A stretch of DNA of 64,000 nt from Porphyra umbilicalis (taxonomy: Eukaryota > Rhodophyta > Bangiophyceae > Bangiales > Bangiaceae): contig KV918761.1 in the NCBI GenBank assembly GCA_002049455.2, forward strand, positions 682,001 to 746,000. Reading direction: 5' to 3'. How positions within the stretch are numbered: position 1 is the first letter of the stretch; each line of letters starts with the position of its first letter. Both the position numbers and the translations under genes were made by a program. The notes below the pieces were generated by a model. That model had not been told where the DNA came from, ran no database searches, and worked only from the letters and a program-made list of their open reading frames with translations. Shown here one piece after another: positions 33,587-44,767 of this stretch.

Positions 33587-34986
33587 CTGCAACAGAACTG
33601 CACCGCACCGTTTCGATATGGATATCAATTACATGAGCTTTAGAGCTGGAACACACTATTTCTGTCGCAATGGATCGCGAACAAGAGCAACTGGCAGACC
33701 GCCACCCCGCCACGGACTATCGTTCTGCCTGTTGACACGAGGGCCGGGCAGTCTGGGTCACTATCGGGTCCGTTGTCTCCGCACCGCAAAGCTTGGCGCT
33801 TCTTCAGGGAGGTGGTACCCTCGCGTAGCAGCCCCCGTCCGCCCGGAACGCCAGCGGCGGCCACGGCCCGCCGACTGCCTGCTGCTCGCTCGCGGGGCGC
33901 GCTGCAACGACAGCCGCGCGGGCGTCAGACGCCACCCGACACCGCGCGTGGTGGATCCAAGATTCGCGGCAGTGTGGGCGGGGGGGGGGACCCTGTTGGA
34001 TCCCACGCGGGCGGCCGGCCTCTGGGGCCTTGCTGGACACGGCCGTTTGGTCGGGCACGCTCACAGCCCCCACTGCGCGCGCGCGACGCGTGCCGCGTGC
34101 GCGCCCCCACCCCGCCGCTGCCGCCTCGACGGCGGCGTCGCCGACCGTCGCGGGCGTGGCCGTCGGCCCACACTCAAAGGCTGGCGGCGGTGCACGCGGT
34201 CACCGCGGCCGCGGCGACCGGCCGTGGACGCTCGCCACCAATGGCCGTCGTCCGAGACTCACCAAACAGCCGCGCGGGGCCCGCCGCGGCCACGCACCCC
34301 CCGCCACCCCGGTGCGCGCGCGCGGCGCCCGCTCACGCCCACGGCGAAAAGTCCAAAAAAAAAGAAAAAAAAAAGGGGGAGCGGCCACCACGCGGGCGGC
34401 TACGGCGCCCGCCGCCGGCCCCCGGCACACCCCCCCGACCGCCGCCCGACCGCCGCCCCGACCGCCACGCCCGACGACCGCCGCCGCCGCCGGCCCGCCA
34501 TCCGCGGGGGCGGCCACACGCGCCGACGCGGCCGCCGCGAGCGCACACGCGGTCGGCGCCCGCCGGCGGCCACCGCCGTCACCGCGTCTGCCGGCCGCCG
34601 CCGCCGCCGCCGCGCGGCAGCGGCGTGGCCGCGTCCCCTCCCCCACCGCGGCCGGCCGGCCGCCGACCGGCCGCCGCCCCGACGGCGTCGGTGGGGGAGG
34701 CGGGGGATGGCGCCAGCGTCCGCCCCGACTAGAGGGCGACACCACACCGGGCTACCCACCCGCCCCCGCCCGTCCGTCGGCCGCCGCCCCGCACCGCGGC
34801 CGCCTGCCCAACGAGGAGGTTGCCCGCCTGCCGCAACCCCCCCCTCGGCCCCAGCGACAAGCCCGCCGCAACCGCCGTCCCGCCCCGCCCCCCCCCCCCC
34901 CCCCCCCCCCCCGCCGACGCGCGTCGTCGCGCTGACCCCCGCCGCGCCCGCCCCCCGCACCGCCGCCCACCCCCCGCCCACGCCCC

Positions 34987-35683
34987 TCACGCAAACGAGG
35001 CGTCGAGCCAGGCGACCAAGTCGTCCATCACCGCCTCCCGCCCCGCCACGAGCATCAAGTCGTGCGCGAGGCCGTCATACATGCGGGTGTCCCCCCCCAC
35101 AAAGGCGGCGGCTTCCGCCACCGCCGTCGCGTCCACCACCACGTCCGCCCCGCCGCCAAAAACGCGCGCCGTCCAGCCGCCCGGCGCGGCGCGGCGGGCC
35201 GACACCCACGTGGCTTCCCCCCCCACCGCCCCGTTGACGGTGGCGCCGACCCCCCCCCCGCCTCCCCCCCCCCCTTCCCCCCCCCCGCGTCACCCACGAG
35301 CGCCGCACGTCGGCCAAATCCAGGCCGACGCCCGCCGCGTCGGCGGCGAGCCGCGGCAGCGCGTCGGCCACAACCGCCGCGGGGGTGGCGTCGCCAAAGA
35401 GCACGCGCCGCGCGAGCGCGGCGCTCCCCCCCGCGCGCCGCAGCGCAAAGGCGACAAAAATGTCCCACGACACGCGGAGGCCGCGGGCGCGCGCGACGCG
35501 GCGCGTCAGCGCGCCATTGCCACTCGGGGGGGCGGGGGCGAGGAGGGCGACGCCCGCCAGCGGCCGCCCCGCCGCCGCCCCGGCGCCGGCGGCGTAGGCA
35601 TAGGCGGGGAAGGCGCCAAAGGAGTGGGCGACGAGCACCAGGGGCAGCGGCGGGGGGCCACCCCCCGCGCCGCCGCAGCAGCA

Positions 35684-35726
<43 letters not shown>

Positions 35727-36283
35727 TGCCCGCCGCCGCCGCCGGCGAGCGCGTCGACGAGCGCGGCCACGTCCGCCACGTGCTCCCCGACCGTCACCGA
35801 CGCGGCGGCCGCGGGGGCGGGCGACGCGGCGGTGCCGCGGAGGGACGGCGCCGCCGCCGCGTAGCCGGCGGCGGCGAGCGCCGGCAGCAGCGCGGGCGCG
35901 TAGCACCAGCCCCCGTGGAAGGAGCCGTGGAGGCAGAGGATGCGGGCCTTGGGGGGGGGCGCATCCGAGGGGGGGTACGCCTCGTGCACGTGCATGGAGA
36001 GGCCGGTGGGGAGGGCGATGGACCGCACCGTCACGGGGGGGTAGGGCGTCGGCGACGGCGTCGACGCGGCGGCGGCGGCGGCGACCGGCGGCGGCGCGGG
36101 GGGGCGGCGGCCGGCGCGCCGGGCGCCGCGGGGAGGGCGGCGTAAAAGGCCCGACGGACGACCGCACGGCGGCGGCCGCAAGGACCGCCGTTGGTCCGTG
36201 GGGAGGGCGCCGCGCACGGCGGCGGTGGCAAAGGCGGCGGCGGGGGCGCCCGCGACCGCGCCGCCGAGACACCGTCGATGCAT
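34987..36283 (-). CDS. Alpha/beta hydrolase, organelle-targeted N terminus (frame broken)
   Basis: Serine hydrolase-like fold of the AB_hydrolase_6 type. From ATG 36283 an Arg/Ala-rich leader (MHRRCLGGAVAGAPAAAFAT) of about 90 residues may be a transit peptide. The core has RILCLHGSFHGGWCYAPALL (oxyanion loop), GYAAAAPSLRG and the nucleophile elbow LVLVAHSFGAF. A long Gly/Cys insert separates the first two beta strands from the elbow. The last part is in another frame: GGEATWVSARRAAPGGW, GGDTRMYDGLAHDLMLV (candidate catalytic His) and a stop at 34987. Several C runs lie between the two parts (35217-35290) and the offset equals two missing bases. Substrate not deducible. Confidence 0.75.
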
Positions 36284-36963
36284 GGCGGTCGGCGGTCCGA
36301 GGGCAGAGCAGGGGGGAGGGAGACACAACAAGGGAGCAGCAGATGGTGCCGCCGCTTTGCACCAGTCACAGTGGGGGGAGAGGCGACGGGGTGAGGTGGC
36401 GACGGGGTCCAAGACGCGGCGGGGCCAGAGCACGACGGGGACGGGGGGCGGCCGAGGCGCCGCGGTCGGCCTCGCCACAACCCGAGACAGAGACGGTCAC
36501 GGGATCACGCTACAAAGGGGGTCATGGGGTGGAGCTGATCGGCCACGTTTCATCACGGATCAAGTGGCAAAGTAGCACCTGCTCGACGTCTGTGAACTGC
36601 GTCTGTTCAACGCGGACCGGCGCGCGCACCGCCACGGTCGCGACGACTTGGCGCTCGTCCGCGTCGTTGCCCTTGTCCGCCATCGCTCGCCCGTCTGGCC
36701 CTTTGGTCCCCCCCACGCTCACCCCCTTCGCCCCCACTCGCTTCTTGATACGTTACTTTCATCTCTTTCGTCTTTATCGACTCCCCTTTCTTGGACTATC
36801 GCTTGCGTCGCTTCCCCCCCCTGGGCATCGCGGCAACAGGCGACGCGGTGGGTGCCTTGGCGGTGCCGCTGCCGCCTGCGCCGCCCACCCCCACCCCGAG
36901 CGAGCCGTTTGGTTGCTTCCCATTGGCGGTAGGCGCCCCCCCCCCCCGCCCCCTTTTGACGCA
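36284..36963. promoter_or_regulatory. Divergent 5' region of hydrolase (-) and U1A/U2B'' (+)
   Basis: About 680 bases between start codons. Lower GC from 36480 to 36800, then a C-rich stretch. No TATA box or coding sequence recognised. Confidence 0.4.
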
Positions 36964-37538
36964 ATGGCGGGGGCTGCCACGCCACCACCATCGGGCGGCG
37001 CCCCCAACGGCGGCCCCGCCACCGCCACTGGGCGGCCGCGACGGGGCGCCCCCGCGGGCGGCGCGGCCGCCGGCACTGCCCCCCCCCCCCCCCCCCTCCC
37101 TGCGCCACCCTCTACGTCCGCAACCTCGACGAGAAGCTCAAAAAGCCCCTCCTCCGGCGCCTCCTCCACGCCTACTTTACCCCGCACGCGCGCGTCCTCG
37201 CCATTGACACTGCCCCGGGGCTCCGCGGCCGCGGCCAAGCGTTTGTTTCATTCGAGTCGGCGCCCGACGCGACGGACGCCCTGCGCGGCGTGGAGGGCAC
37301 CGTCTTTATGGGGCGCCCGCTGGCCGTCGCGTACGCGCGCACCAAATCCCACGCGTCGGCGGCGGCGGACGGCACGTTTGTGCGGCGGCCGCCGCGGGCG
37401 GCCGCCGACGCGGCGGCCGCCGGTGGGGGTGGTGACGCCCCCGGGGGGGGGGGGGGGGGGGAGGGGGGTGCAGACGCGCCGCCGCCGGCGCTGCTGGTGA
37501 CGGCCGTCGCGCCCGCACCCGCCGCCGCGCCCGCACCC

Positions 37539-37588
<50 letters not shown>

Positions 37589-37894
37589 GGCGGCCGCCGC
37601 CACCCCCCCCACCCCCCGAGCCGCTACCTCGCCGCCACCGTCGGCGGCATGACGTCTGGGGCGGCGACGAAGGAGGCCCTCACGGCCGCCTTTCGGGTGT
37701 ACACGGGCTTTGAGGAGGTGTCTCCGGTCGTCGGCGCCCCGGGCGCGGCGACCGTTGAGTTTGGGAGCGTCGCCGACGCGGCGGTGGCGCTCGGCGGCCT
37801 GGCGGGCGTGGCGCTCGGCGGGCACCCGCTCCGCGTCGCGTACGCGCCGCCCGAGGCAGACGGTCGACGCGGGGTGGGCGGGCGTGGCGGGTGA
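36964..37894 (+). CDS. U1A/U2B''-type spliceosomal RNA-binding protein
   Basis: Two RRMs in the SNF/U1A/U2B'' arrangement. RRM1 is a close match: TLYVRNLDEKLKKPLLRRLL (RNP2 is LYVRNL), GRGQAFVSFES (RNP1), then GRPLAVAYARTKSHAS, matching the QYAKTDSD block. A long Ala/Gly linker follows. RRM2 (AAFRVYTGFEEVSPVVG ... GAATVEFGSVADAAVALGG) resembles the C-terminal RRM. ATG 36964 opens an Ala/Pro leader. The leader, RRM1 and RRM2 lie in three consecutive frames. Breaks are at C runs (about 37080-37096 and 37602-37617), each equal to one missing base. The protein would bind U1 and/or U2 snRNA stem-loops; which one cannot be told. Confidence 0.87.
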
Positions 37895-38389
37895 CGCGTG
37901 ACGCGGCGGCGGCGGACGTGGGGGGGGGGGTGGGGGGGGGGGATGGCCCGCGTGTGCGCGCGGCGCTGGGCGGCGGCCTCGCGCTGTGTCGGGCGGGGTG
38001 GGGGGGGTGCCACGGGTGCCGCGCCGCGTCGCCGCGGCGGCGGTGCGACGGCGGGGGTGGGGGCCGGGGGGCGGGGGGGGGGACGCGCGCCGCCGCCGGC
38101 GTCTCTGGCGACAGTGCGCTAGGGGCGGTGGCGTGGCCGTGCGGGGACGGTGCGGCGCGTGGGTGCCGCAGACCACACAAAATCAACAGGTGATCCTCAC
38201 TCTCACCGCGCCGGGTGGCGGAGCCCGTATGCACACACGCCCGGTGGGCAGGCAGCCCGCGGGTGTCGAGCGCTGCCAGTCACATACCCCCCTACCTCTG
38301 CACACCCAGCCGCCCGCATGCAAGCAGCCCGCACGGCACGCCGACGTGCTGCCGTGCGGCCGACGCCCCCCCCCGACAGCGCCGCCGCG
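37895..38389. other. Convergent 3' regions
   Basis: Between U1A/U2B'' (+) and the MANF-like gene (-). G runs at 37919-37942. No gene seen. Confidence 0.45.
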
Positions 38390-39114
38390 TCAGAGCTCCA
38401 CGCGGCTCCCGTCGGCCCCATCGACGCCGTCCGCGCCGTCAGCCCCATCGAGCCCCCCCGACGCGCCCCCCCCCCCTTTCCTCCCTCGCCGCCCTTGCCC
38501 CCACGGCCGCCCGCCGCCCCCCCGCCCGCCTTGCCAAACGCCGTCAAATCCACCTTGCTCATGTCGATGCCCGCCGCCTCGAGGCTCTCCCGCATCTTTT
38601 TCATCTCGGGCGACTCGTCCTTGCCGCCCGCACGGGAGGACTGGAGGTTGGCCATGAGGGCGTCCCACTCGGCGGTGCTCATTTCCGACGGGGACGGGGA
38701 CGGGGACGGGGACGGGGACGGCGGCAGCGTCGGCGTGTCGGCCGACTCGGCCGCCAAGTTGACCCAGTCGGCCTTTTCCGCGCACCCCTCACACCCGACG
38801 CCGCGGGCAGAGAGGAAGGCCTTGAGCTCCCGCACCTTCATCTTGGCAAAGTGGGGCGTCGGCGTCGGGTCGGCGGCGGGCGCGGGGGAGGTGGCGGCGC
38901 CCTCGGAGGAGGGCGCGCTGGGGGGTGCCGACGCGTCCGCAGCAGCCTCTGGGGGGGGGGGGGCGTCCGCCGCCGTGGCCGCCGCCGTGGCCGCCGCCGC
39001 TTCCGCTGCCGCGTGTGTCGCGGCCGCGGCGGTGAGGGCGACGGCCGCGGCGGCGGCGGCGGCGGCCACGCGAACGAGGTGGCGGCCAGTGGAAGACGTG
39101 TGCGTGCGGGCCAT
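38390..39114 (-). CDS. MANF/ARMET C-terminal (SAP-like) domain ER protein
   Basis: ATG 39114 opens a signal sequence (RHLVRVAAAAAAAAVALTAA). After a Pro/Ala/Ser linker comes KMKVRELKAFLSARG then VGCEGCAEKADWVNLA. This is the SAP-like fold of MANF/CDNF with its CxxC (here CEGC). A PSPSPS spacer (from a ggggac repeat) leads to a helical segment (EMSTAEWDALMANLQSS ... EAAGIDMSKVDLTAFGK). In the uninterrupted frame the protein runs into Arg-rich sequence. Adding one G at the 11-base run 38466-38476 gives DGADGADGVDGADGSRVEL and a stop at 38390. RVEL resembles KDEL-type retrieval signals (MANF ends RTDL), so an ER-lumen protein is likely. Confidence 0.78.
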
Positions 39115-40090
39115 GGCTGGGTGGTGGTGACCAACGGCAAGCAAGTGCCAATGGTCGACAGGGGTGACGGCGGACAAGAAGGACGAGCGGCCGTGCGTGG
39201 GAGACGACTCCCGCCACAGCCGACGCAGTGGACGCGTGTAGCATCCCAGACGGATCAGCGCGATGTCAGCAGCGGCGCGTGTCCCCCTCCAGGCCTCTGG
39301 AATGGATTGAATGCCACGTGGCTATTCTCTCCCGCCATTGATCTGCCTCGCTGAACGCTGCTGCAGACGGAACGCAGACCCTGACGGATTCCACAGCAAG
39401 ACACGCTGGTGTGGCGCTTCCGTGAGCAGGTCAAGCTGTCTCGATGGTATCAGGCAATGATGAGCTTTAATGTCCACACGCGGCACAGGCAACCAAGCGC
39501 CAACAACCGAGGAGAAACAGCTTGCATCTGGGCCAAGGGGACAAACCGCAAGCGTGAACAGAAACGGCGTGAAACCTGGGCCGCACCTGCATGGACAACG
39601 TCTCCACGTCCGACGCCACGGCCGACTTCCCAGTGCCGAGGGGGTTTGCCGCCACCCCCCTCGCGGACCACAGTAACTGAAAGAGAAATTTTCAGTGCAC
39701 GCTGCAACGTACAGAGTGACGTCCACGCCCGCCTGCCGAGCGGTACATCGCCCAAAAAGAAGCACCAAGCCGGACGCGTGTGCCATGCAAAAACCCGCAA
39801 CGAAGGAAAACATACACAGAAAATCGCGCACCCACCACAGGTCAAAAGGGAGTAGCAACAGTCGACGCTTCGACGAACACAAGAAGAAAGACGAAACAAG
39901 TCGCGACTAGAGCGACTCGGACAAACGGTACAGGTGGGCCTCTAAAAAGGGAGAGCAGAGTTGCTTACTGTACATGCCACAGCCAAGCAGCAGGGCCTGG
40001 GGGCTGCAGCCGGAGCGCTCCGCCCCCGGCGGGGGGGGGGCCACGCGAGCCATGGCGCGTAGGGTCCCCAACCCTCCCCGCACCCGCCCT
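39115..40090. other. Region downstream of bZIP gene with one probable exon
   Basis: 5' flank of the MANF-like gene up to about 39320, then lower-GC DNA. A 90-base minus-strand segment at 39587-39676 looks like a spliced exon (listed separately). Nothing else recognised. Confidence 0.35.
39587..39676 (-). CDS. Probable internal exon of an unresolved minus-strand gene
   Basis: Thirty codons in phase 0 at both ends, preceded by ttctctttcag and followed by GTGCGG. The frame reads GVAANPLGTGKSAVASDVET and uses almost only G/C in third positions, as the real genes here do. A GTACGT donor lies just upstream on the same strand at about 39713-39708 and could end the previous exon. The remaining exons and the family were not found. 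Confidence 0.35.
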
Positions 40091-40800
40091 CTACCGCAGC
40101 ACCTTGACGCCGGCAAACTGGCCAGAAGTCCACGTCGACGGCCGCCGCAGTTCGGCTGCCGTGCGCTCCGCAATCTTGGTCGTGCTGAGCTGCAGTGTCA
40201 GTTGGTGGACGTCCATGCTCTTTTCCGCCAGCTAGGGAAGGGCAGGCAGAAGAAGACAAACAACCGAAGAGTCCCACGCGAGCGGCGTGACATACATGAG
40301 CAGGTACAGCACAGAAGGATGCAGAAGAGAAGACAAGGTTAGTTCCCGAAAAAGCACGCACCACAACAGTTGCAGCATGACACCACCATGCGCGGTACAT
40401 ACAAGACACAAACACCGCACCGTCAGCCGGTCTGCATGGACGCAACCGCGCCACCCCCGCACTCGCCGTCAGCCCCCAACGTACGTTTCGCTTCAGCTTG
40501 TCGTTCTCCTCAGCCAGCGCCCGCTGCGTCGAGATTCGAGCGCGAAACGCCTTGAGTTGCTCCACCTGCAGCTGCGCATTCTCCGCCGATAGCACAGAGA
40601 CCCGGCGCTCCAGCTCCCGAATATGGTGCTTCTTCCGCTCCCGGCTGGCCGCCGCCGACTGGCGGTTGCGCTCCGCGCGCATGGCTTTCTTGGTCTCCAC
40701 GTCGTAGTCGTCGTCGCCTTCCACGTCCGACGACGCGTCGGGGTCAAGGGCGCCACTGCCGCCCGCACCGCCGCCACTGCCACTGCCACCGCCACCGCCT

Positions 40801-40832
<32 letters not shown>

Positions 40833-42980
40833 ACCGCCGCCGCCGACAACACCGCCACCACCGCCGACGCCGCCGGCACCATTCACGACACCCGGTGCCG
40901 GGCGCTTAGAGCCCACCGCTGGGGGGAGGGCGGCGCCATTGGCACCCCCGCCAGCGAGCGCGCCCGTCAGCAACGCATACGTGGCAGCGTCCAAGTTAGC
41001 CCCCGCCCCCTGCGATGCGCCCAGGTTTGCCTGCGGGACTGGAGACGCTCCACCGCCACCCGTCTTGCCGGCCAACCGCACGGCGGCAGCAGCGGGTCCA
41101 CCACCGCCGTTCCTCCCGCCCGACGGCACAGGCGGCGGAGGCGGTGCCGCCATGGGCGACGCCGTCCGCGTCGGCGGCGGCGGCGGCGGTAGAACAGGAG
41201 TAGGGGACTGCGGGGGGAGCATGTTGGTCAAATCAATGCCGCCGCCCCCGCCATACAGGCCGGCCACGGTGGCGGGCGACATGCCTGCCGGCACGCCTGG
41301 AAACGGCCCCTGCAGGGGGCCGCGCATGGCGGCCGCCCCAGCGCCTCCGCCACTGCGGCCAGCACCAACGGAGGCGCGGCCGCCCGGCTCCTCTGCAATC
41401 CCCGGCATCATGCGCAGGGGCGGCTGCTGGTGTACCAACCCACCGTTAGGACCCATCGCCGCAGCCGCGGCTGCTGCTGCTGCTGCTGCAGACGCCGCAA
41501 AACTGGAAGGTGCGGGTGGTGGTCGCCGCGCCCGCCCACGCTCGCTCGCCCCAGCGCCACCGCGGCCACCGGCCTTGACCGACCGGCCCGAACCACCTCC
41601 GCCGCCCCCCCCACGCTTGACCGAGGCCGCGTGCGCGCGGAGCGACGCCGCCATCTCTGGGCTCACGCCCAGAGACCGCTGCGACTGCTTGCGTGCCAAA
41701 GAGCCGCTGCCCGGTGGGCGGCCGCGCAGCACCGGAGAGGACGCAAATGAAGCGCTCGACGACGCGGGCGATGGGGAGGTCGGCGACAGCGGCATCTGCG
41801 CACCCCCGTGAGGGGGAGGCGGCGGCGGCGGTGGCGGGGGAGGCGGGGGTGGCGCCTGTGACGGCTGCGACGAGGGGATGACAGGCGCGGCGATTGTGTC
41901 GTCAAGGAGCAACGTCAGCTGCGCCTCATTGTCCATCGGCGACGTGACATGGGCAGAGGAGACGGGCGGCACCAGGGCGGCGGCAGCGGCCGCAGCCGCC
42001 GCTAGGGCAGCAGACGCTTCGGCCCCACTGGCAGCGGGCACCCGAAACCCGCCGGCTGGGCCGACGCCACCGCCGAGTCCAGCCACTCCGCCGTCCACCG
42101 CGCCACTTCCGACGCGTGGATACGGGCCTGCCCCTGCGAGCAGACGCGCCGTGTAGGCCGTGCTGCCGCCACCCATCCCCCCACCAGATGCAGCCGCAGC
42201 TAAAGCCGCCCCCGCCGTCGCCGCCGACATGCGCGGCCGCTGCACTGACGGGTGCGGTTGCTGCGGAGCTGCCCCCCCGGCGCCCTCTTGCATATACATC
42301 TCCGGAGCCGCGCCGGGCACGCCGCCAAGCACGCCCCCGTACCCCGGCAGGCCGAGTGGGAACGTGTTGCCCTGCTCGCCAGGATTGCCCGCCACCCCAC
42401 CACCTCCACCCCCACCCACTCCCGGACTCCCTCCTTTGCCGCCCAACCCCAACCCCGAGCTGCTGTCCTGCCGCATCAGCCCTGACACAATCTCCGGAGC
42501 CTCCTCCTTCATTTGCAGCAAAAGGGACGAGTCGATCTGGCCGAGGAGGTCGGGGAGGGCCATCGTGTGCAGATGGGTCAGGTCCACGTCAGAACTGTCA
42601 CTGGCGCAACCGCCACTATTGGTGCCACCACCACCGCTGCCGCCGCCGAGACCACCACCGCCGCCAGCCACGGCGGAGCCATTGCCTGCCATCCCCCCCA
42701 TACCCGGAGCATAGCCCATCCCGGCAGAGGACATGCCCCCCAACGCGGGCGCAGCCCCAGCGTAGCCCGCATACCCCACTCCAGCAGCGTAGGCGGAACC
42801 GCTGAGCCCGCCGGAGTACATGCCCATGGGCACGCCGCCACCGCGACCACCACCGACATTACCATCTCCACCGCCCCCTACAGAGGGCGGCGGCATCGAC
42901 GACAGAGGCATCCGCCCGTAGCCGCCGCCGCCACCACCACCACCACCACCACCGCCGCTGCCGCCACCCCACCCCGCCAT
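40091..42980 (-). CDS. bZIP transcription factor
   Basis: Coding complement(join(40091..40231,40485..42980)), 878 residues from ATG 42980. Residues 1-740 are Gly/Ala/Pro/Ser-rich and probably disordered, with short conserved-looking segments (SSDVDLTHLHTMALPDLLGQ, MDNEAQLTLLLDDTIAAP) that could be activation motifs. An acidic stretch (DASSDVEGDDDYD) precedes the basic region ETKKAMRAERNRQSAAASRE, with the bZIP signature N-x7-R. Leucines at heptad spacing follow (RELERRVSVLSAENAQLQVE), then QRALAEENDKLKRN. Exon 2 extends the coiled coil (LAEKSMDVHQLTLQL) and ends GQFAGVKVLR. No frame break despite C/G runs. Target genes unknown. Confidence 0.92.
40232..40484 (-). other. Intron of the bZIP gene
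   Basis: 253 bases on the minus strand, donor GTACGT, acceptor cttccctag. It joins DKLKRN to LAEKSM in phase 0 inside the leucine zipper coiled coil. Confidence 0.88.
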
Positions 42981-44767
42981 CACACCACGCGGCGCCGGCC
43001 GGGACCGCGTCGCAACAACGTTGTCAACCGCCCGCCGCACGGCACCACCGCCGCGTCACAGGGATGGGGCAGCTCAGCCCGGAATCAACCCGAGCCGCGC
43101 CCGAGCTCGGCTCTTCCGCCGCCGCCGCGGGTCGCGCAGTCGTCGTCCCGGCTAGCCTGCTCTACAGTGCGCTGCGCACACCCCCTCCCCCCCCCCCGAA
43201 AGCACGCACACTCACCCGGGGCGTCCCGCCCGCACCACCGCGCACCCGCGCGCCGCCGACGGTCACCGCCGAGCCGCCGCCGCCGCACACACGGTGCAGC
43301 GCGACGCGGCAGCGCGGCGCGGCGGGCCGCGTTCTGAGTGCGCGTCACGTCGCCCGGCGGCCCGCGGGGCTGCAACGGGGTGCCAGCACGTGGCCCGTGG
43401 GCCGGCGACCCACGCGCCCACCGCCGCCACCGCCGCCGCCAAACCCCGCCTCGCCGACCTGGCGCGAACGAACTCTAGCCGACGGCCCGACGCGGCGGCA
43501 CTCGCCCAGGCGAGCCCTGCCTCCCCCTTTAGCTGGCCACTGACGGCCGACAGTCGTCTAAACTGTTGGCACGGGGTGGCGGTCGACGGCCCTTGCTGGC
43601 ACCAGGCCGCGTGTGGGAGGTCGGGTGAGGGGGCTCGATCGAAGTGATGGTTGCGGCGGTGGCGGGCGGTCGTCGGCCGTGTCGTGAGCGTCCAGGCCCG
43701 AGCTCCTTGCTGCAGCCCCCACCGCAGAGCTCGCTTACATCACCCTGATGTCGGGCCCAAGCTCCCTCTTCTGGGGCCGGCTGAGGGCCAATGCGCCAGT
43801 CGAGGACGCGGGTGGGCCCCACCGTCGGGCCCGGTCCTGGCCCTCCTGTCTGGGCCCGAGCCGGCAAAGGCGGCGTTTGCAACGCCAGAGGCACTGAATC
43901 GTGGTGACTGGCTGCTGGCCCCCCAACAGCCGCGATCGTCGACAGCAATACTCGTTGCCACAAGGCCGAGCGCTTCGCGTTCACGTCGACTCTACATCGA
44001 CCGCACTGCGGGACGACGCTGCATCGGTACCACCCTCGGACAGTCCTTCCACAGGAGTCCTGCGAGGCAGCGCAGAGAAGCGGGAAGGACGGCGCTACAC
44101 CCATGCATGTAGCCCCGGGAGCCCATTGGATGTGGCGAGGGTTGTCCCATTCCAACAGTGGGATGCACCGGCCACGAAGGTCGGGTAAGAAGGACGCAGA
44201 ATGCAATACGTACTTTGTTTGGTGCATGGTCGCACCGCCACAGCATCCCCGACGTGGAGTATGTCGCTCGCGTGGCGCTGCGCCTCGTCATTGCTAGACG
44301 GTACGGCGCCAGCGGGCACACCAAGTCGGTCACGGCCTCATCCGACGTCGTACGGCCGAGTGAGCTCTGCGCGGAACGTGTCAGCAAGAAAAATGCGGTG
44401 GGGTCCTCCGCTGGATTCGGTGTACGATAACACGGTAATGGACGTCCGTCACGACACCTCATGCGCGGCGAGAGATGTCAACACGAAAGCATAGAAGCGA
44501 GGAGGCCATCCCTGTCGCTGCCAGTTTTCCTGCGGCCGCAAACACGCATGTCGTCAACGGTAGCGGTGCCGCGCAGACACGTACCGTAGAGCAAAGAGGA
44601 CCAAGATCGAACACATGACCCGGTCCTGCGGCAGAACAAACAAGAACAATTGCCCGACGCACAATGCGCCTACCTGTACAATCCATACCCCGTAAAAACA
44701 TCCCTCGGCCACAGCCTCGAACAATGGTGGCGCCCACTTTGACCCCGCCCCAAGAAACAGCAGCACG
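42981..44767. other. bZIP 5' flank and unresolved region
   Basis: GC-rich bZIP upstream region to about 43540, then lower-GC DNA with no recognised domain until the possible membrane-protein exons at 44449-44766. Confidence 0.35.
44449..44766 (-). CDS. Possible 3' exons of a small membrane protein gene
   Basis: Upstream part (44766 down to about 44585): GAGSKWAPPLFEAVAEGCFY, then GVWIVQ and the hydrophobic VGALCVGQLFLFVLPQ and SILVLFALR, directly followed by a GTACGT. Downstream part (44529-44449) after acceptor gcggccgcag reads ENWQRQGWPPRFYAFVLTSL and stops at 44449. The two read well as protein, but the GTACGT donor and this acceptor do not join in phase with both preferred frames, so the splice is unresolved. 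It overlaps the convincing end of the neighbouring hydrolase only in its 3' UTR. Confidence 0.3.

Larger units (their letters stand above)
31695..34986. other. Long intergenic region, lower GC in the middle
   Basis: Contains the promoter of the repeat-protein gene. A plus-strand TATAAAT at 32507-32513 is followed only by a 27-codon open frame at 32531. A repeat-bounded segment lies at 32699-33586. From about 33900 on there is GC-rich low-complexity DNA with A runs at 34355-34374. No gene recognised. Confidence 0.4.

Noticed and set aside
43300..43500. Possible tRNA or rRNA genes anywhere in the window
   Set aside because: Searched by eye for GGTTCGANNCC-type T loops and rRNA core motifs on both strands. 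Candidates lacked paired arms.
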